DNA of 64,000 nt from Methylovirgula sp963708155 (GTDB taxonomy: Bacteria; Pseudomonadota; Alphaproteobacteria; Rhizobiales; Beijerinckiaceae). The notes under the pieces are model-generated. The model was not told the DNA's origin. It was given only the letters and a program-made list of their open reading frames with translations, and searched no databases. Shown in pieces: positions 8,942 to 17,929 of this stretch; the first letter of the stretch is position 1, and every line of letters starts with the position of its first letter. The stretch is from assembly GCA_963708155.1 (NCBI GenBank), contig OY970183.1, positions 1,302,001 through 1,366,000 on the forward strand, in the 5' to 3' direction. The position numbers and the translations under genes were made by a program.

Positions 8942-9472
8942 TCAGCCCTTCTTCCTGGAAAGGCTGCGGGCGACGACGAAGCCTGCGGTCACCGCCAAGG
9001 CGATAAGGCCAAAAGGCCCCGTCTGTTTGCTGAGTTCGACGCCTACGCGCAGCGCCAGTTCGGCCGGCTGCATATTCGCTTCGTGCAAAGCGCTGAGGAT
9101 TGGTGCGACCGTCTCGTCGATATTGGCGGACAACGCGGCGCGCCGCGCGGCTTCCTGCGCCTCGATCACTTTCGCCTCCGGCGCGACTGGTTTCGGCTTC
9201 GGCGCGGGAGCCGGCGGGATGCGTCTTAGCCGCAGGATGAGCAGCGCGATAAGCGCGAACAGAATGAATGCACCGCCGACGGCCAGCGCGGCATAGAACG
9301 GACCGGCCAGCGCCGCCACCTTGAGGTAGAGCGCGATGGTCAGAAAAGCGAGGCCGGCGAAGATCGCAATGATCGCCAATACCGCGAGAACGATATTGAC
9401 GATCACGCGGCCGGCGGCCCTTTCGAGCAGTGCCGAAATTTCGCGCGCCTGGCGCGCCAGAAATTCGTTCAT
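8942..9472 (-). CDS. Phage-holin-superfamily (YqjE-like) membrane protein
   Basis: A 176-residue protein with two adjacent membrane helices (about residues 24-47 and 56-82), a Pro/Lys-rich linker (PPAPAPKPKPVAPEAK), a helical stretch and a hydrophobic C-terminal segment ending in basic residues. This fits the holin-X/YqjE group, which are bacterial household membrane proteins despite the name and often pair with DUF883/YqjD proteins. It overlaps the DUF883-like gene by 4 bp. Its neighbours suggest a stress-related envelope role. Confidence 0.7.
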   Translation of the reverse strand: MNEFLARQAREISALLERAAGRVIVNIVLAVLAIIAIFAGLAFLTIALYLKVAALAGPFYAALAVGGAFILFALIALLILRLRRIPPAPAPKPKPVAPEAKVIEAQEAARRAALSANIDETVAPILSALHEANMQPAELALRVGVELSKQTGPFGLIALAVTAGFVVARSLSRKKG

Positions 9473-9795
9473 TTGCCGGGGCGTACCAGAATTCCGATCA
9501 GAAATCCGGCGAGCGCACCGGCGAAGATCGCTGCAAAGGGATTGCGCTCGATCGTGTTTTCGAGATCGGATGTCAGCGCGCCGATGCGGTCACGCGCGTC
9601 GGCGGACTGATCGGCAAATTTCTGCCGCGCGTCATCGACGGCGCCGAAAACCTGGGTTTTGGCGGCAGCCGCCTGTTGCTGCACGAGTTCCAGCACCGAG
9701 GTGGAAAGTTGCGATATATCATCGCGCAAGGCGGCAAGATCCGCAGCAAGATCAGAACTCACCTGCGCCGCGTCGGATTTGGGGTCTGCCATCAC
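9469..9795 (-). CDS. DUF883/YqjD-like membrane-anchored protein
   Basis: A 108-residue protein: a long amphipathic, Gln/Ala/Asp-rich helical region (likely coiled coil, residues 15-85) followed by one C-terminal membrane helix (FAAIFAGALAGFLIGILVRP). That is the layout of ElaB/YqjD/DUF883 proteins, which tether ribosomes to the membrane in Escherichia coli stationary phase. It is the first gene of a two-gene operon with the holin-like gene (ATGA-type overlap). I saw no convincing EcfG promoter in front of it. Confidence 0.7.
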   Translation of the reverse strand: MMADPKSDAAQVSSDLAADLAALRDDISQLSTSVLELVQQQAAAAKTQVFGAVDDARQKFADQSADARDRIGALTSDLENTIERNPFAAIFAGALAGFLIGILVRPGK

Positions 9796-9958
9796 TCTGC
9801 TCCTTGTCTACGCAGTCTAAACATAGCGCACCGTCCGCGAAATTCCGTGACATCCGTCAATTATGCTGGATTTAACGCTAATACCGGCGTTTGGTTTGAA
9901 CCAATCGCCACGCCTGATCGGCAAAAGTGTCACATCACTCAATGTGAATTAACTGGCT

Positions 9959-9983
9959 GGAACCTTCGTCGCGACGGTGCGTT
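9959..9983 (+). promoter_or_regulatory. EcfG-type promoter of the KGG-repeat gene
   Basis: GGAAC (9959-9963), a 16-base spacer and CGTT (9980-9983) match the EcfG consensus perfectly, 34 bp upstream of the start codon of the KGG stress protein. Confidence 0.85.
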
Positions 9984-10017
9984 TGCCTTCCAACCAGTTT
10001 TCTAGCGAGGGAAGTGC

Positions 10018-10308
10018 ATGACCAATACGACAGATCTGCCCACGAGAACGTCGACACGCGGGTTCGCCTCGATGGATCCGGAGAAACAGCGCGCCATCGC
10101 GCGCAAGGGCGGCGAAAGCGTGCCGCACGAGAAGCGCAGCTTCTCGCAAAACCCCGCGCTCGCCGCGCAGGCCGGCCGCAAGGGTGGCCAGAGCGTCAGC
10201 CCGGCCAAACGCAGCTTTTCGCAAAATCATCAGCTGGCCTCGGAAGCCGGCCGCAAGGGTGGCCACGCTTCGCACGGCGGTCCCAAGCCGGCCAAGACCG
10301 AGCACTAG
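10018..10308 (+). CDS. KGG-repeat stress-induced protein
   Basis: A 96-residue, very hydrophilic, Lys/Gly/Ser-rich protein with three copies of the KGG motif (IARKGGESV, AGRKGGQSV, AGRKGGHAS) separated by KRSFSQNP/H-type spacers. The motif occurs in GsiB-type general stress proteins and in stress-induced acidophilic-repeat proteins. These behave as hydrophilin-like desiccation and starvation proteins. GAGG lies 8 bases before the ATG. A perfect EcfG promoter precedes it, so I infer membership in the PhyR regulon. Confidence 0.85.
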   Translation: MTNTTDLPTRTSTRGFASMDPEKQRAIARKGGESVPHEKRSFSQNPALAAQAGRKGGQSVSPAKRSFSQNHQLASEAGRKGGHASHGGPKPAKTEH

Positions 10309-10415
10309 GACTGAGCATAAGGGCTGAAAAGCCTCGCGGGGGATGAGAGCAGCGTGCGGGCCGGAAATGCCTGGCGCGCCTCTGCGCAAGTGAAAAACTT
10401 GCCCCACGCCGGGCG

Positions 10416-10712
10416 ATGGTTTATTGCCGCCCTCCACGGGCCGCGCAATGCGGCATCAGCGAGTGGAACCAGACCTTGCCGGAACGCGGCACCATCAATT
10501 GGCTGCATGTCTCGACCTTGATCGCCGTCGGCATTCTTGTCGGCACCGAGATGGTGGGTGCTTCCTGGGCAGCGGGCTGGGCGCTCGGCGGCCTGTTGCA
10601 GTTCTCGCCGTTTGTAAGCCGGATTATCGAAGGGCTGTTTGCGCTCTGCGGCGTCGTGCTGCTCTATTATTTTATGCGCACGGCGATCAGCAACAAATCA
10701 ATCCGCAACTAG
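10416..10712 (+). CDS. Small hypothetical membrane protein
   Basis: A 98-residue product with two predicted membrane helices (about 32-57 and 70-90) and a short basic tail. I do not recognise a family. The start is uncertain: the first 25 residues look unlike a conserved N-terminus and there is no strong ribosome-binding site, so translation may begin at a non-ATG codon downstream. Another 98 bp separate it from the next gene. Confidence 0.5.
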   Translation: MVYCRPPRAAQCGISEWNQTLPERGTINWLHVSTLIAVGILVGTEMVGASWAAGWALGGLLQFSPFVSRIIEGLFALCGVVLLYYFMRTAISNKSIRN

Positions 10713-10809
10713 ACAGGTCGATCTTCAGGTCTTGTCTTGTGCGCGCGGGACTTATCAAGCCCGCGGGGGATGATTATAGTTCCCCCGGTGGCCCTCCCGG
10801 AACGATCCC

Positions 10810-11136
10810 ATGCCCCGCGCTTTGATCTTCGCCTTTTTGTTTCTCGCCTTCGGCTCCGCTGGCGCACAGGCTGCGGGCACCGATATCGGTCGGCCGCCGA
10901 TCTTCGGCGACGGCGTCGCCTGCGACGCCCGGCTGCTGCCCTGGCCCTCCGTCTGGTACGGACATTTTTCCGGCGGCATCGCCCGTTATGCGCCGAATTC
11001 GCCGTCGGCTTTCGTCGACTGGCACGATGACAAGCTCTGCTTCCCCTCGCGGCGCGAATGTCTGCACTGGCAGCGCGCCGAGCGCCGCCTCTATCATGAG
11101 ATCAAGGGCGACTGGACCTGCCTGCCCTTGCGCTGA
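10810..11136 (+). CDS. Small secreted hypothetical protein
   Basis: A 108-residue protein with a clear signal peptide (PRALIFAFLFLAFGS, cleavage near AQAA-GT). The mature part has four Cys (in DGVACDAR, DKLCFPSRRECLHW and TWTCLPLR-like context), enough for two disulfides, plus several Trp. No named family comes to mind. It ends 14 bp before the TerB gene and may be cotranscribed with it. Confidence 0.6.
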   Translation: MPRALIFAFLFLAFGSAGAQAAGTDIGRPPIFGDGVACDARLLPWPSVWYGHFSGGIARYAPNSPSAFVDWHDDKLCFPSRRECLHWQRAERRLYHEIKGDWTCLPLR

Positions 11137-11150
11137 TCCGAAGGAAAGCG

Positions 11151-11663
11151 ATGTTCGATCAAATCAGGAATTTCGTCGCCGAACTGACCGGCGCACCGGA
11201 GGCGCGCAGCTTTTCGCCGGATGATTACCGCCTCGCGGCGGTTTCGTTACTGGTCCATCTCGCCAGCGCCGATGGCGACTTCTCCGCTCCCGAGCAACGC
11301 CGGCTGCGCGACATCATCGAGACGCGCTTCGGCCTCGACGACACCACGACGACGCGGCTCATCGAACTCGGCGAGGCGCAGGACCGTCAGGCCGTCGATT
11401 TCTACCACTTCACCCATGCGCTCACGAAAGCCCTCGATCAGGACGGCCGCCAGAAGATCATCACCATGATGTGGGAAATCGCCTTCGCCGACGGGACGGT
11501 GACCGAAGTCGAGGAAAGCGTCATCGCCCGCATCGCCGACCTCCTCGGCGTCTCGGGCCAGGACCGGCTGCGGCTGCGCCACCAGGTCGCCGATCAAGTG
11601 GCGGCGGGCACGGCATTTGCTGGCCCTTGGGCGCCGGCAGCGGCAAAGGGAAGCCTGTCTTAG
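11151..11663 (+). CDS. TerB-family (tellurite resistance-like) protein
   Basis: A 170-residue all-helical protein with the paired acidic motifs of the TerB fold: LLVHLASADGDFSAPEQRRL and MWEIAFADGTVTEVEESVIA. These Asp-Gly loops bind divalent metal in TerB. Proteins of this size in alphaproteobacteria are common, and their real role (metal sensing or membrane stress) is not settled, so I do not infer tellurite resistance. The C-terminal Ala-rich tail is not conserved. Confidence 0.8.
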   Translation: MFDQIRNFVAELTGAPEARSFSPDDYRLAAVSLLVHLASADGDFSAPEQRRLRDIIETRFGLDDTTTTRLIELGEAQDRQAVDFYHFTHALTKALDQDGRQKIITMMWEIAFADGTVTEVEESVIARIADLLGVSGQDRLRLRHQVADQVAAGTAFAGPWAPAAAKGSLS

Positions 11664-11741
11664 GTTCCGACCGGTCTTCCTGCCTTAGTCTTGCCGACCA
11701 TTTCCCCGAGAAATGAGGCGTCTCGGCAGATAATATTGGCT

Positions 11742-12464
11742 ATGACGACGAATCAGCAGGCTTTAGGCAAGATTCTCATCGTCCTGCACCAGGAACGCTC
11801 CTCTCCCGGCCGCTTCGGCTACCTCCTGAAGGCGCGGGGCTACGAGCTCGATATCCGCCGCCCGCGATTTGGCGATCCGCTGCCCGAAACGCTCGGCGAT
11901 TATGCCGGCACGATCATGTTCGGCGGCCCGATGAGCGCCAATGACGAGCACGACTGGCTTCGGCGCGAGATCGACTGGATCGACGTGCCGCTCTGCGAGG
12001 AAAAACCCTTCCTTGGCATCTGTCTCGGCGCCCAGATGCTCGCCCGCCACCTCGGCCATCGCGTCTATGCCCATCCCGAAGGCAAGGTCGAAGTCGGCTA
12101 TTATCCGATCCGGCCGACTGCCGATGGCCATAATGTCTGCGACTGCCCGTTCCCCAATCATGTCTATCAATGGCATGGCGAAGGCTTCGAGCTGCCAGGC
12201 GGGGCGATTTTGCTCGCCTCGGGCGAGGATTTCGAGGCTCAGGCCTTCCGCTATGGCCCCCGCGCCTACGGACTGCAATTTCATCCCGAGGTCACGTTCG
12301 GCATGATGTGCTGCTGGATGGGGCGTGGGGGCGACCGCCTGGGCCAGCCCGGTGCCTGCCCGCGCGAGGAGCATCTCCAGGGCTGGCTTCAGCACGATAC
12401 GGCCGTCGCGCGCTGGTCCGACGCCTTCCTCGACACCTGGACCGACGCGACGGCAACGGCCTAA
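11742..12464 (+). CDS. Class I glutamine amidotransferase (GMP synthase-like)
   Basis: A 240-residue amidotransferase domain protein with nucleophile elbow FLGICLGAQMLA (Cys), HWHGE-like motif YQWHGEGFELP and catalytic His-x-Glu in LQFHPEV. No synthase domain is attached, so the ammonia acceptor is unknown; homologues include GuaA-like proteins of gamma-glutamyl metabolism. I start at MTTNQQALGK; the frame extends 17 codons further upstream. A second, divergent member of this family lies at 44557. Confidence 0.8.
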   Translation: MTTNQQALGKILIVLHQERSSPGRFGYLLKARGYELDIRRPRFGDPLPETLGDYAGTIMFGGPMSANDEHDWLRREIDWIDVPLCEEKPFLGICLGAQMLARHLGHRVYAHPEGKVEVGYYPIRPTADGHNVCDCPFPNHVYQWHGEGFELPGGAILLASGEDFEAQAFRYGPRAYGLQFHPEVTFGMMCCWMGRGGDRLGQPGACPREEHLQGWLQHDTAVARWSDAFLDTWTDATATA

Positions 12465-12471
12465 AGCCCCT

Positions 12472-13398
12472 TTAGCCCTCGTTCAGCGGGTGTAGATCGC
12501 GCACCATCGCCTTCATCCGTGCGTCGAGCACATGGGTATAAATTTGCGTCGTCGAAATATCGGCATGGCCGAGCAATTCCTGCACGACCCGCAGATCGGC
12601 ACCGTTCTGTAAAAGATGGCTGGCGAAGGCGTGGCGCAGCACATGCGGGCTGACCCGCGCCGTGGCAATACCGGCGTGCGCGGCTATGGTCTTGAGATCA
12701 CGGGCAAAAACCTGCCGGCTCAGATGGCCGCTGGCAGCCGCGGCGGGGAAGAGCCAGGGTCCGGCGCCGCCCCCGCGCGCCTCCAGAAGCGCACGATAGG
12801 CGGCGATGGCCCGGCGCGCCGGCTCGGATAGGGGCACGAGCCGCTCGCGACCGCCTTTGCCACGCACGTAGATCAGCGGCTCGGCACCCTTGCCCGCCGT
12901 CTTCGGCAGCGCCACCAGTTCCGAAACGCGCAGTCCCGTCGCATAGAGCAATTCGAGCAGACAGACGGCGCGAAGCGCATCGAGCCGCGCAGCGGACTTT
13001 TCCGGCGCCTCGGCTGCCGCGGCATGGGCAGCCGCAAGCAGTCGCTCGACCTCCTCGACCGACAGGATTTTGGGCAGGCTCGGCGCCCGGCGCGGCCCTT
13101 CGAGAATCGCCGCGGGATCATCGCCGCGCAGGCCCTCGGCATAGAGAAAACGATGCAACTGCCGGATCGCCGAAAGCCGCCGGGCGCCGGATGAGGGGGC
13201 GAAGCCGCGGCTCTTCAGGCTCCGCAGATAGGTCTTGATGTCGTCCGTTGCGGCATTTTGCAGGGTCTTGCCGGCGCGGACGAGGGCACCCTGATAATCG
13301 CTGAGATCGCGGCGATAGGCATCGAGCGTGTTGGCGGCAGCACCCCGCTCGGCGGCCAGCATCTCCAGAAAGGCTGCGATGCCGCGCTCTCGTCCCAT
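12472..13398 (-). CDS. xerD: Tyrosine recombinase XerD
   Basis: A 308-residue integrase-fold protein with N-terminal SAM-like DNA-binding domain and full catalytic set: Arg in YATGLRVSELVALP, Lys in VRGKGGRERLVPL, His-x-x-Arg in SPHVLRHAFASHLL, His in LGHADISTTQIY and the Tyr nucleophile in IYTHV. With XerC it resolves chromosome dimers at dif. Its place beside aroK on the opposite strand is the usual arrangement in related alphaproteobacteria, supporting the chromosomal XerD assignment over a phage integrase. Confidence 0.92.
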   Translation of the reverse strand: MGRERGIAAFLEMLAAERGAAANTLDAYRRDLSDYQGALVRAGKTLQNAATDDIKTYLRSLKSRGFAPSSGARRLSAIRQLHRFLYAEGLRGDDPAAILEGPRRAPSLPKILSVEEVERLLAAAHAAAAEAPEKSAARLDALRAVCLLELLYATGLRVSELVALPKTAGKGAEPLIYVRGKGGRERLVPLSEPARRAIAAYRALLEARGGGAGPWLFPAAAASGHLSRQVFARDLKTIAAHAGIATARVSPHVLRHAFASHLLQNGADLRVVQELLGHADISTTQIYTHVLDARMKAMVRDLHPLNEG

Positions 13399-13404
13399 GC
13401 CGGC

Positions 13405-13548
13405 CTACTTGTTTAGCCGCGAGGCGGGCAGGGTCTGGACGATTTCGTGCGGTTCGGGCGTCACGAACGTCACCAGGGCCAGCATGCCCAGGTAAACGAG
13501 CCCCGCCAGCACGGCGACCGTGAAGATGAACCGGAACAGGCTGGGCAA
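13405..13548 (-). CDS. Small single-pass membrane protein upstream of xerD
   Basis: The conserved-looking part is 47 residues: LPSLFRFIFTVAVLAGLVYL as one membrane helix, then VTPEPHEIVQTLPASRLNK. I propose a TTG start at 13548-13546 because the 30 upstream codons (to an ATG at 13638) look non-coding. It lies six bases before xerD on the same strand, so they are likely cotranscribed. I recall similar tiny proteins next to xerD in other Hyphomicrobiales but know no function. Confidence 0.5.
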   Translation of the reverse strand: MPSLFRFIFTVAVLAGLVYLGMLALVTFVTPEPHEIVQTLPASRLNK

Positions 13549-13677
13549 CCCCGAACTCCCAGGCGAATCGCTGAATTTACCGATATTAAGATCAAAACAG
13601 GCGTTAAGACATTGTCCGCCGGCCGGCACCGGAGGCACCCGCTTAAAACTGCCTTACCGCCGTGATACAGCAAGGAA

Positions 13678-14296
13678 ATGACCGGCGCGATAAAATCCAT
13701 CGGCGAGGAAGGCCAGAGCGCACCACAAACGGCGCGGGGCGCGGCGCTCGCCGCAGCTTTGGGCCAGCGCTCGCTCGTGCTCGTCGGCCTGATGGGCTCG
13801 GGCAAATCGGCAATCGGGCGCCGGCTGGCGCAGAGCCTCGGGCTCGAATTCGTCGATTCCGACACCGAGGTGGAACGCGCCGCCGACATGACGATCCCGG
13901 AAATTTTCGCGCGCTACGGCGAGCCCTATTTCCGCGACGGCGAGCGCCGCGTCATGGCGCGGCTCCTGACCGGTGGCCCGCGCGTGATCGCGACCGGCGG
14001 CGGCGCCTTCATGAGCGAGGAGACGCGCGCGCGGATCAAGGAGAACGGCATTTCCGTCTGGCTCAAAGCCGATCTCGACGTGCTCTGGCGACGCGTGCGC
14101 AAACGCAGCCATCGCCCGCTCCTGCATAGCGCGGACCCCGAGAGCGTCCTCAAAAAGTTGATGGAAGAGCGCTATCCGATCTATGCCGAGGCCGACATTG
14201 CCATCATCTCGCAGGAGGGGCCGCATGATGTCGTCGTCGAGGATTTGCTCGCTACATTGCAAAATTATCTGGGCGCTGGAAGCGCGGAGGACATGA
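13678..14296 (+). CDS. aroK: Shikimate kinase
   Basis: AroK phosphorylates shikimate at O3. The product has the Walker A loop GLMGSGKSAIGRRLA, the shikimate-binding region FVDSDTEVERAADMTI, the family GGGAF motif and the LID Arg region VRKRSHRPLL. In the sequence as given there is no stop before aroB, so the frame reads straight into it. In the +1 frame a TGA falls exactly at 14294-14296 overlapping aroB's ATG. One extra base near the 3' end would therefore restore a normal ATGA-coupled aroK. I set the end there. Confidence 0.88.
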
Positions 14297-15439
14297 GTGT
14301 GAGTGAAGTGCAGGACAGGCCGGCTGTCTTCGAAAAGGTCAATGTCGCGCTCGGCCGACGCAGCTACGACATATTGATCGGCGAGGCGATCCTGCCGCAG
14401 ATCGCCGCTTATGCGGCGCGGCTCGCGCCGGGCGCGGCGATGGCCATCGTCACCGACGAGAATGTCGCGCGCGCCCATCTGCCGGCGATCGAAGCCGCGT
14501 TGACGGCGGCGGGCATCCGGCATGAGAGCATTGTCGTCCCGCCCGGCGAGGAATCGAAATCCTATGCCACATTCGAAAAGGTCTGCGACGCGATCATCGC
14601 CGGTCGTTTTGAACGCGGCGATCTTGTCGTCGCGCTGGGCGGCGGCGTGGTCGGCGACCTCGCGGGCTTTGCTGCGGCGAGCGTACGGCGTGGCATGCGC
14701 TTCATCCAGGTGCCGACTTCGCTGCTGGCGCAGGTCGATTTCCTCCGTCGGCGGCAAGACCGGGATCAATTCGACTCACGGCAAGAACCTCATCGGCGCC
14801 TTCCATCAGCCGCGCCTCGTCCTCGTCGACACGCGAGTGCTGAAAACGCTGCCCTTGCGCGAATTTCGCGCCGGCTATGCCGAGGTCGTTAAATATGGCC
14901 TCATCAACGACCGCGCCTTCTTCGAATGGCTCGAGGCGCATTGGCGCGGCGTCTTCGCCGGCGGTCCGGATCAGGTGCATGCCATCGCCAAGAGCTGCGC
15001 CGCCAAAGCGGCAATCGTCGCGGCGGACGAGCATGAGGCGGGCGAGCGCGCACTGCTCAACCTCGGTCACACTTTCGCCCATGCCTTCGAGCGCATCGTC
15101 CATTACGACAATCGCCGGCTGGTACATGGCGAGGCCGTGGCGATCGGCCTCGCCTGTGCCTTCCGGTTCTCCGCCGCGCGCGGCCTGATCAATGCGGCCG
15201 ATGTGGAGCGCGTCGTCGCTCATCTGCGCACGGTCGGCCTGCCGACTGCGATCCGCGATATTCCGGACTGGAACGCGGACGAATCGACGATCCTCGAAGC
15301 CATGTTCCAGGATAAGAAGGTGCAACGCGGAGTGCTGACTTTCATCCTGGCGCATGGCATCGGCCATAGCTTCATCGCCCACGATGTCGCGGCAGCGGAT
15401 GTGCGCGCCTTCCTCGCGACCGAACTCACCGCGGCGTAA
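14293..15439 (+). CDS. aroB: 3-dehydroquinate synthase, one apparent frameshift
   Basis: AroB makes 3-dehydroquinate from DAHP using NAD and zinc. The N-terminal part ends at LAQVD and the rest resumes in the next frame as VGGKTGINSTHGKNLIGAFH. At 14739-14741 GATTTCC replaces the expected GATTCC; removing one T gives DSSVGGKTG, the invariant family sequence. Zinc ligands are visible in the C-terminal half (E in YAEVVKYG, H in LNLGHTFAHAFE and LVHGEAVAIG). It lies between aroK and corC in a typical operon. The shift is probably a sequence error. Confidence 0.9.
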
Positions 15440-15454
15440 GAGGGGATCTCGATC

Positions 15455-16769
15455 ATGCACGGCGCTCACGCCGACGGAGTGACGCTCAATCTTTGGATTG
15501 CCGCCGGCATCGTCATCTTCTGCATCTTCCTGGCGGCCTTCTTCAATGGCTCGGAAACGGCGCTGACGGCCGCCTCGCGCGCCCGCATGCACGCGCTTGA
15601 AAAGGGCGGCGACCGCAACGCCTTGCGGGTTAATCGCCTGCTCGCCAAACGGGACCGGCTGATCGGCGCGATCCTCCTCGGCAATACGCTTGTGAGCATC
15701 GGCTCCTCGGCCTTTTTGACCAGCGTGCTCGAAGCCATCTTCGGCTATCGCGGCGTGATCTATGCGACCGGCCTGATGACGCTGCTCCTGCTCGTCTTCG
15801 CGGAAATCCTGCCGAAGACTCTGGCGATCAATTATCCCGACAGGTTCTCGCTGATCGTTGCGCCGATCATCGGCTTTTTCGTCGCTGTTTTCGGGCCGGT
15901 GCTGGCCGCAATCGAAACCCTGATCCAGGGCCTGCTGAAGCTCGTCGGCATCGACACCAAAGTCCACCATGCGCTTTTATCGGGCCATGAGGAACTGAAA
16001 AGTACCGTCGATCTCATCCACCGCGAAGGCGGCGTGCAGCGCTCTGAACGCGATATGTTCGGCGGCCTACTCGATCTCCGCGAACTTGCCGTCGAAGATG
16101 CGATGGTGCATCGGACGAAAATGTACACGATCGACGCCGATCTGCCGCCGCACGAATTTCTCCATGCGGTGGTCGGCTCGCCCTATTCGCGCGTGCCCAT
16201 CTGGCGTGGCGAACCCGACAACATCATCGGTGTGCTGCACGCCAAGGATTTGTTGCGCGCGATCGAGGATTTCAGGCGGCGACATTTCCCGTGTGAAGAT
16301 CGAGGATGTCGTGCTCGATGCCTGGTATGTGCCCAACACGACAAGCCTGCAGGACCAGCTTCAGGCCTTTCTGAAGCGCAAGATTCACTTCGCGCTCGTC
16401 GTCGATGAATATGGCGTCGTCCTCGGTCTCGTCACGCTCGAGGATATCCTCGAAGAAATCGTCGGCGACATTTCCGACGAGCACGACCCCGTCGCCCTCG
16501 GTGTGCGTCAGAATGCGGACGGCTCCGTCACCGTCGAGGGCTCTGTGCCGATCCGCGATTTGAACCGCGTCATGGGCTGGCAATTGCCGGACGAGGAGGC
16601 GACGACGATCGCCGGCCTCGTCATCCACGAGGCGCGCGCCATCCCCGAAGTGGGACAGGTCTTCACCTTCCACAATTTCCGCTTCGAGGTGCTGCGCAAG
16701 ATTCGCAACCGGCTCACGACGCTGCGGGTGACGCCGCTCGGCGGACCGCAGGCGCCTTCGCCGAGCTGA
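15455..16769 (+). CDS. HlyC/CorC family CBS-domain membrane protein, one frameshift
   Basis: A CNNM/CorC-type protein of about 437 residues: DUF21 membrane domain (ETALTAASRARMHALE motif after the first helix, three further helices), a CBS pair (MVHRTKMYTIDAD ... IIGVLHAKDLL and FALVVDEYGVVLGLVTLEDI) and a C-terminal CorC/HlyC domain (LNRVMGWQLPDEEATTIAG). Homologues affect Mg2+/Co2+ efflux. The frame breaks at 16270-16272, where GATTTCAGG for GATTCAGG would restore EDSGGDISRVK. RBS AGGGGAT precedes the ATG, 15 bp after aroB. Confidence 0.87.
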
Positions 16770-16860
16770 ACCGCGCTCACTAAAGTCACAGGGGAAATCG
16801 AACGGTCTTCCGTCATCTCCGGAATCCTGTAGTCTGCTTCCGAACCAAAAGGGGGCGGGC

Positions 16861-17895
16861 ATGTCCACCAGCACGTTGTCGTTTCGTTATGCGCTGGAGA
16901 AGCAGCCGCCGCGCACGGGCTCGGGCGGGACCACGCGCGGCGCATCGGTGCATGAGTTCCCGGCGAGCGTCGGCATCGCCGGCGTCTCCATGCGTCTCCA
17001 ACCCGGCACGATGCGCGAACTCCATTGGCACGCCAACGCCGCTGAATGGGCCTATGTCGTCTCCGGCAATTGCCGCACGACAATCCTCCACCCGGAGGGC
17101 GGCGCGGCAACTGATACCTTTGGTCCCGGCGATGTCTGGTACTTTCCGCGCGGATGGGGCCACTCGATCCAGGGCCTCGGGCCGGGCGAATGCCATTTCA
17201 TCCTGATCTTCGACAACGGCGATTTCTCAGAAGATCACACGTTCAGCCTGACAGATTGGCTGTCGCGTACGCCGCCGGAAGTGCTGACGCAAAGCCTTCA
17301 TCTCTCGGCTGCGGAGGTTGCGCTCTTGCCCAAAGGCGAAGTCTATTTCGCCGCCGGCCCGGTTCCCGATGACCGGTCGCGGGACGCCACGGCGCGCGGC
17401 GAGCCCGCTCTTGTTTCGACGCATCGTTATCCGCTTGGCGCACAGCAGCCGCGGCGCGTTCCCGGCGGCGGCCTGCAACGCACTGTCACCGTCAGCGAAT
17501 TCCCGATCTCGACCAGCATGTCTGGCTCGCTGCTTGAGATCGAGCCCGGCGCAATGCGCGAGCTCCATTGGCATCCCCACGCCGATGAATGGCAATATTA
17601 TCTCGAAGGCCGAGGCGAGATGGCCGTCTTCCTCGCGCAGGGCAATGTGGTCAAAGAGGCGTTCGAAGCGGGCGATATCGGCTACGCTCCGATGGGCACC
17701 GGCCACTATATCCGAAACACCGGCGATACGGTGCTCAAGGTTCTCGTCGGCTTCAACAGCGGCCATTATCAGGCAAACGATCTCTCAGCCTGGCTCGCGA
17801 CCAACCCGCTCGACGTGCTCGCCACCAATCTCGGCATCCCGCGGGACATCGCCGCGAAGCTGCCGCGAGGTCAGGCCTTTTTCGTGCCAGGCTAG
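16861..17895 (+). CDS. oxdC: Bicupin oxalate decarboxylase
   Basis: Converts oxalate to formate and CO2 with Mn. The 344-residue product has two cupin domains, each with full metal ligands: His55, His57, Glu62, His101 in the N-domain and His236, His238, Glu243, His282 in the C-domain. The lid loop over the N-terminal site reads SEDHT (123-127), aligning with SENST of Bacillus subtilis OxdC; the lid Glu needed for decarboxylation is kept (Glu124). No signal peptide, so cytoplasmic. Formate produced could feed respiratory or C1 pathways. Confidence 0.85.
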   Translation: MSTSTLSFRYALEKQPPRTGSGGTTRGASVHEFPASVGIAGVSMRLQPGTMRELHWHANAAEWAYVVSGNCRTTILHPEGGAATDTFGPGDVWYFPRGWGHSIQGLGPGECHFILIFDNGDFSEDHTFSLTDWLSRTPPEVLTQSLHLSAAEVALLPKGEVYFAAGPVPDDRSRDATARGEPALVSTHRYPLGAQQPRRVPGGGLQRTVTVSEFPISTSMSGSLLEIEPGAMRELHWHPHADEWQYYLEGRGEMAVFLAQGNVVKEAFEAGDIGYAPMGTGHYIRNTGDTVLKVLVGFNSGHYQANDLSAWLATNPLDVLATNLGIPRDIAAKLPRGQAFFVPG

Positions 17896-17929
17896 AAGGG
17901 CTTCTGAGCGGTCACCTCGCGAGGCCGAG

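Noticed and set aside
8942..9472. Holin gene as evidence of a prophage
   Set aside because: The holin-like label reflects a domain superfamily. No lysin, capsid, integrase or att site is nearby, and the gene pairs with a DUF883 protein as in ordinary chromosomes.
9796..9958. An EcfG promoter for the DUF883/holin-like pair
   Set aside because: On the minus strand only CAAAC-N16-CGTT or GGAAT-type matches occur; the -35 box is too degenerate to claim.
11151..11663. Tellurite resistance locus
   Set aside because: Only a single TerB-like protein is present; terC, terD, terZ and similar genes are absent.
12472..13398. Tyrosine recombinase as a mobile element integrase
   Set aside because: Sequence and position next to aroK fit chromosomal XerD; no flanking repeats or cargo.
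14739..16272. Extra T at GATTC (GANTC, CcrM methylation) sites as the cause of frameshifts
   Set aside because: The aroB and corC breaks are both at GATTC, which suggested methylation-linked basecalling error, but most other breaks are not at GANTC sites.
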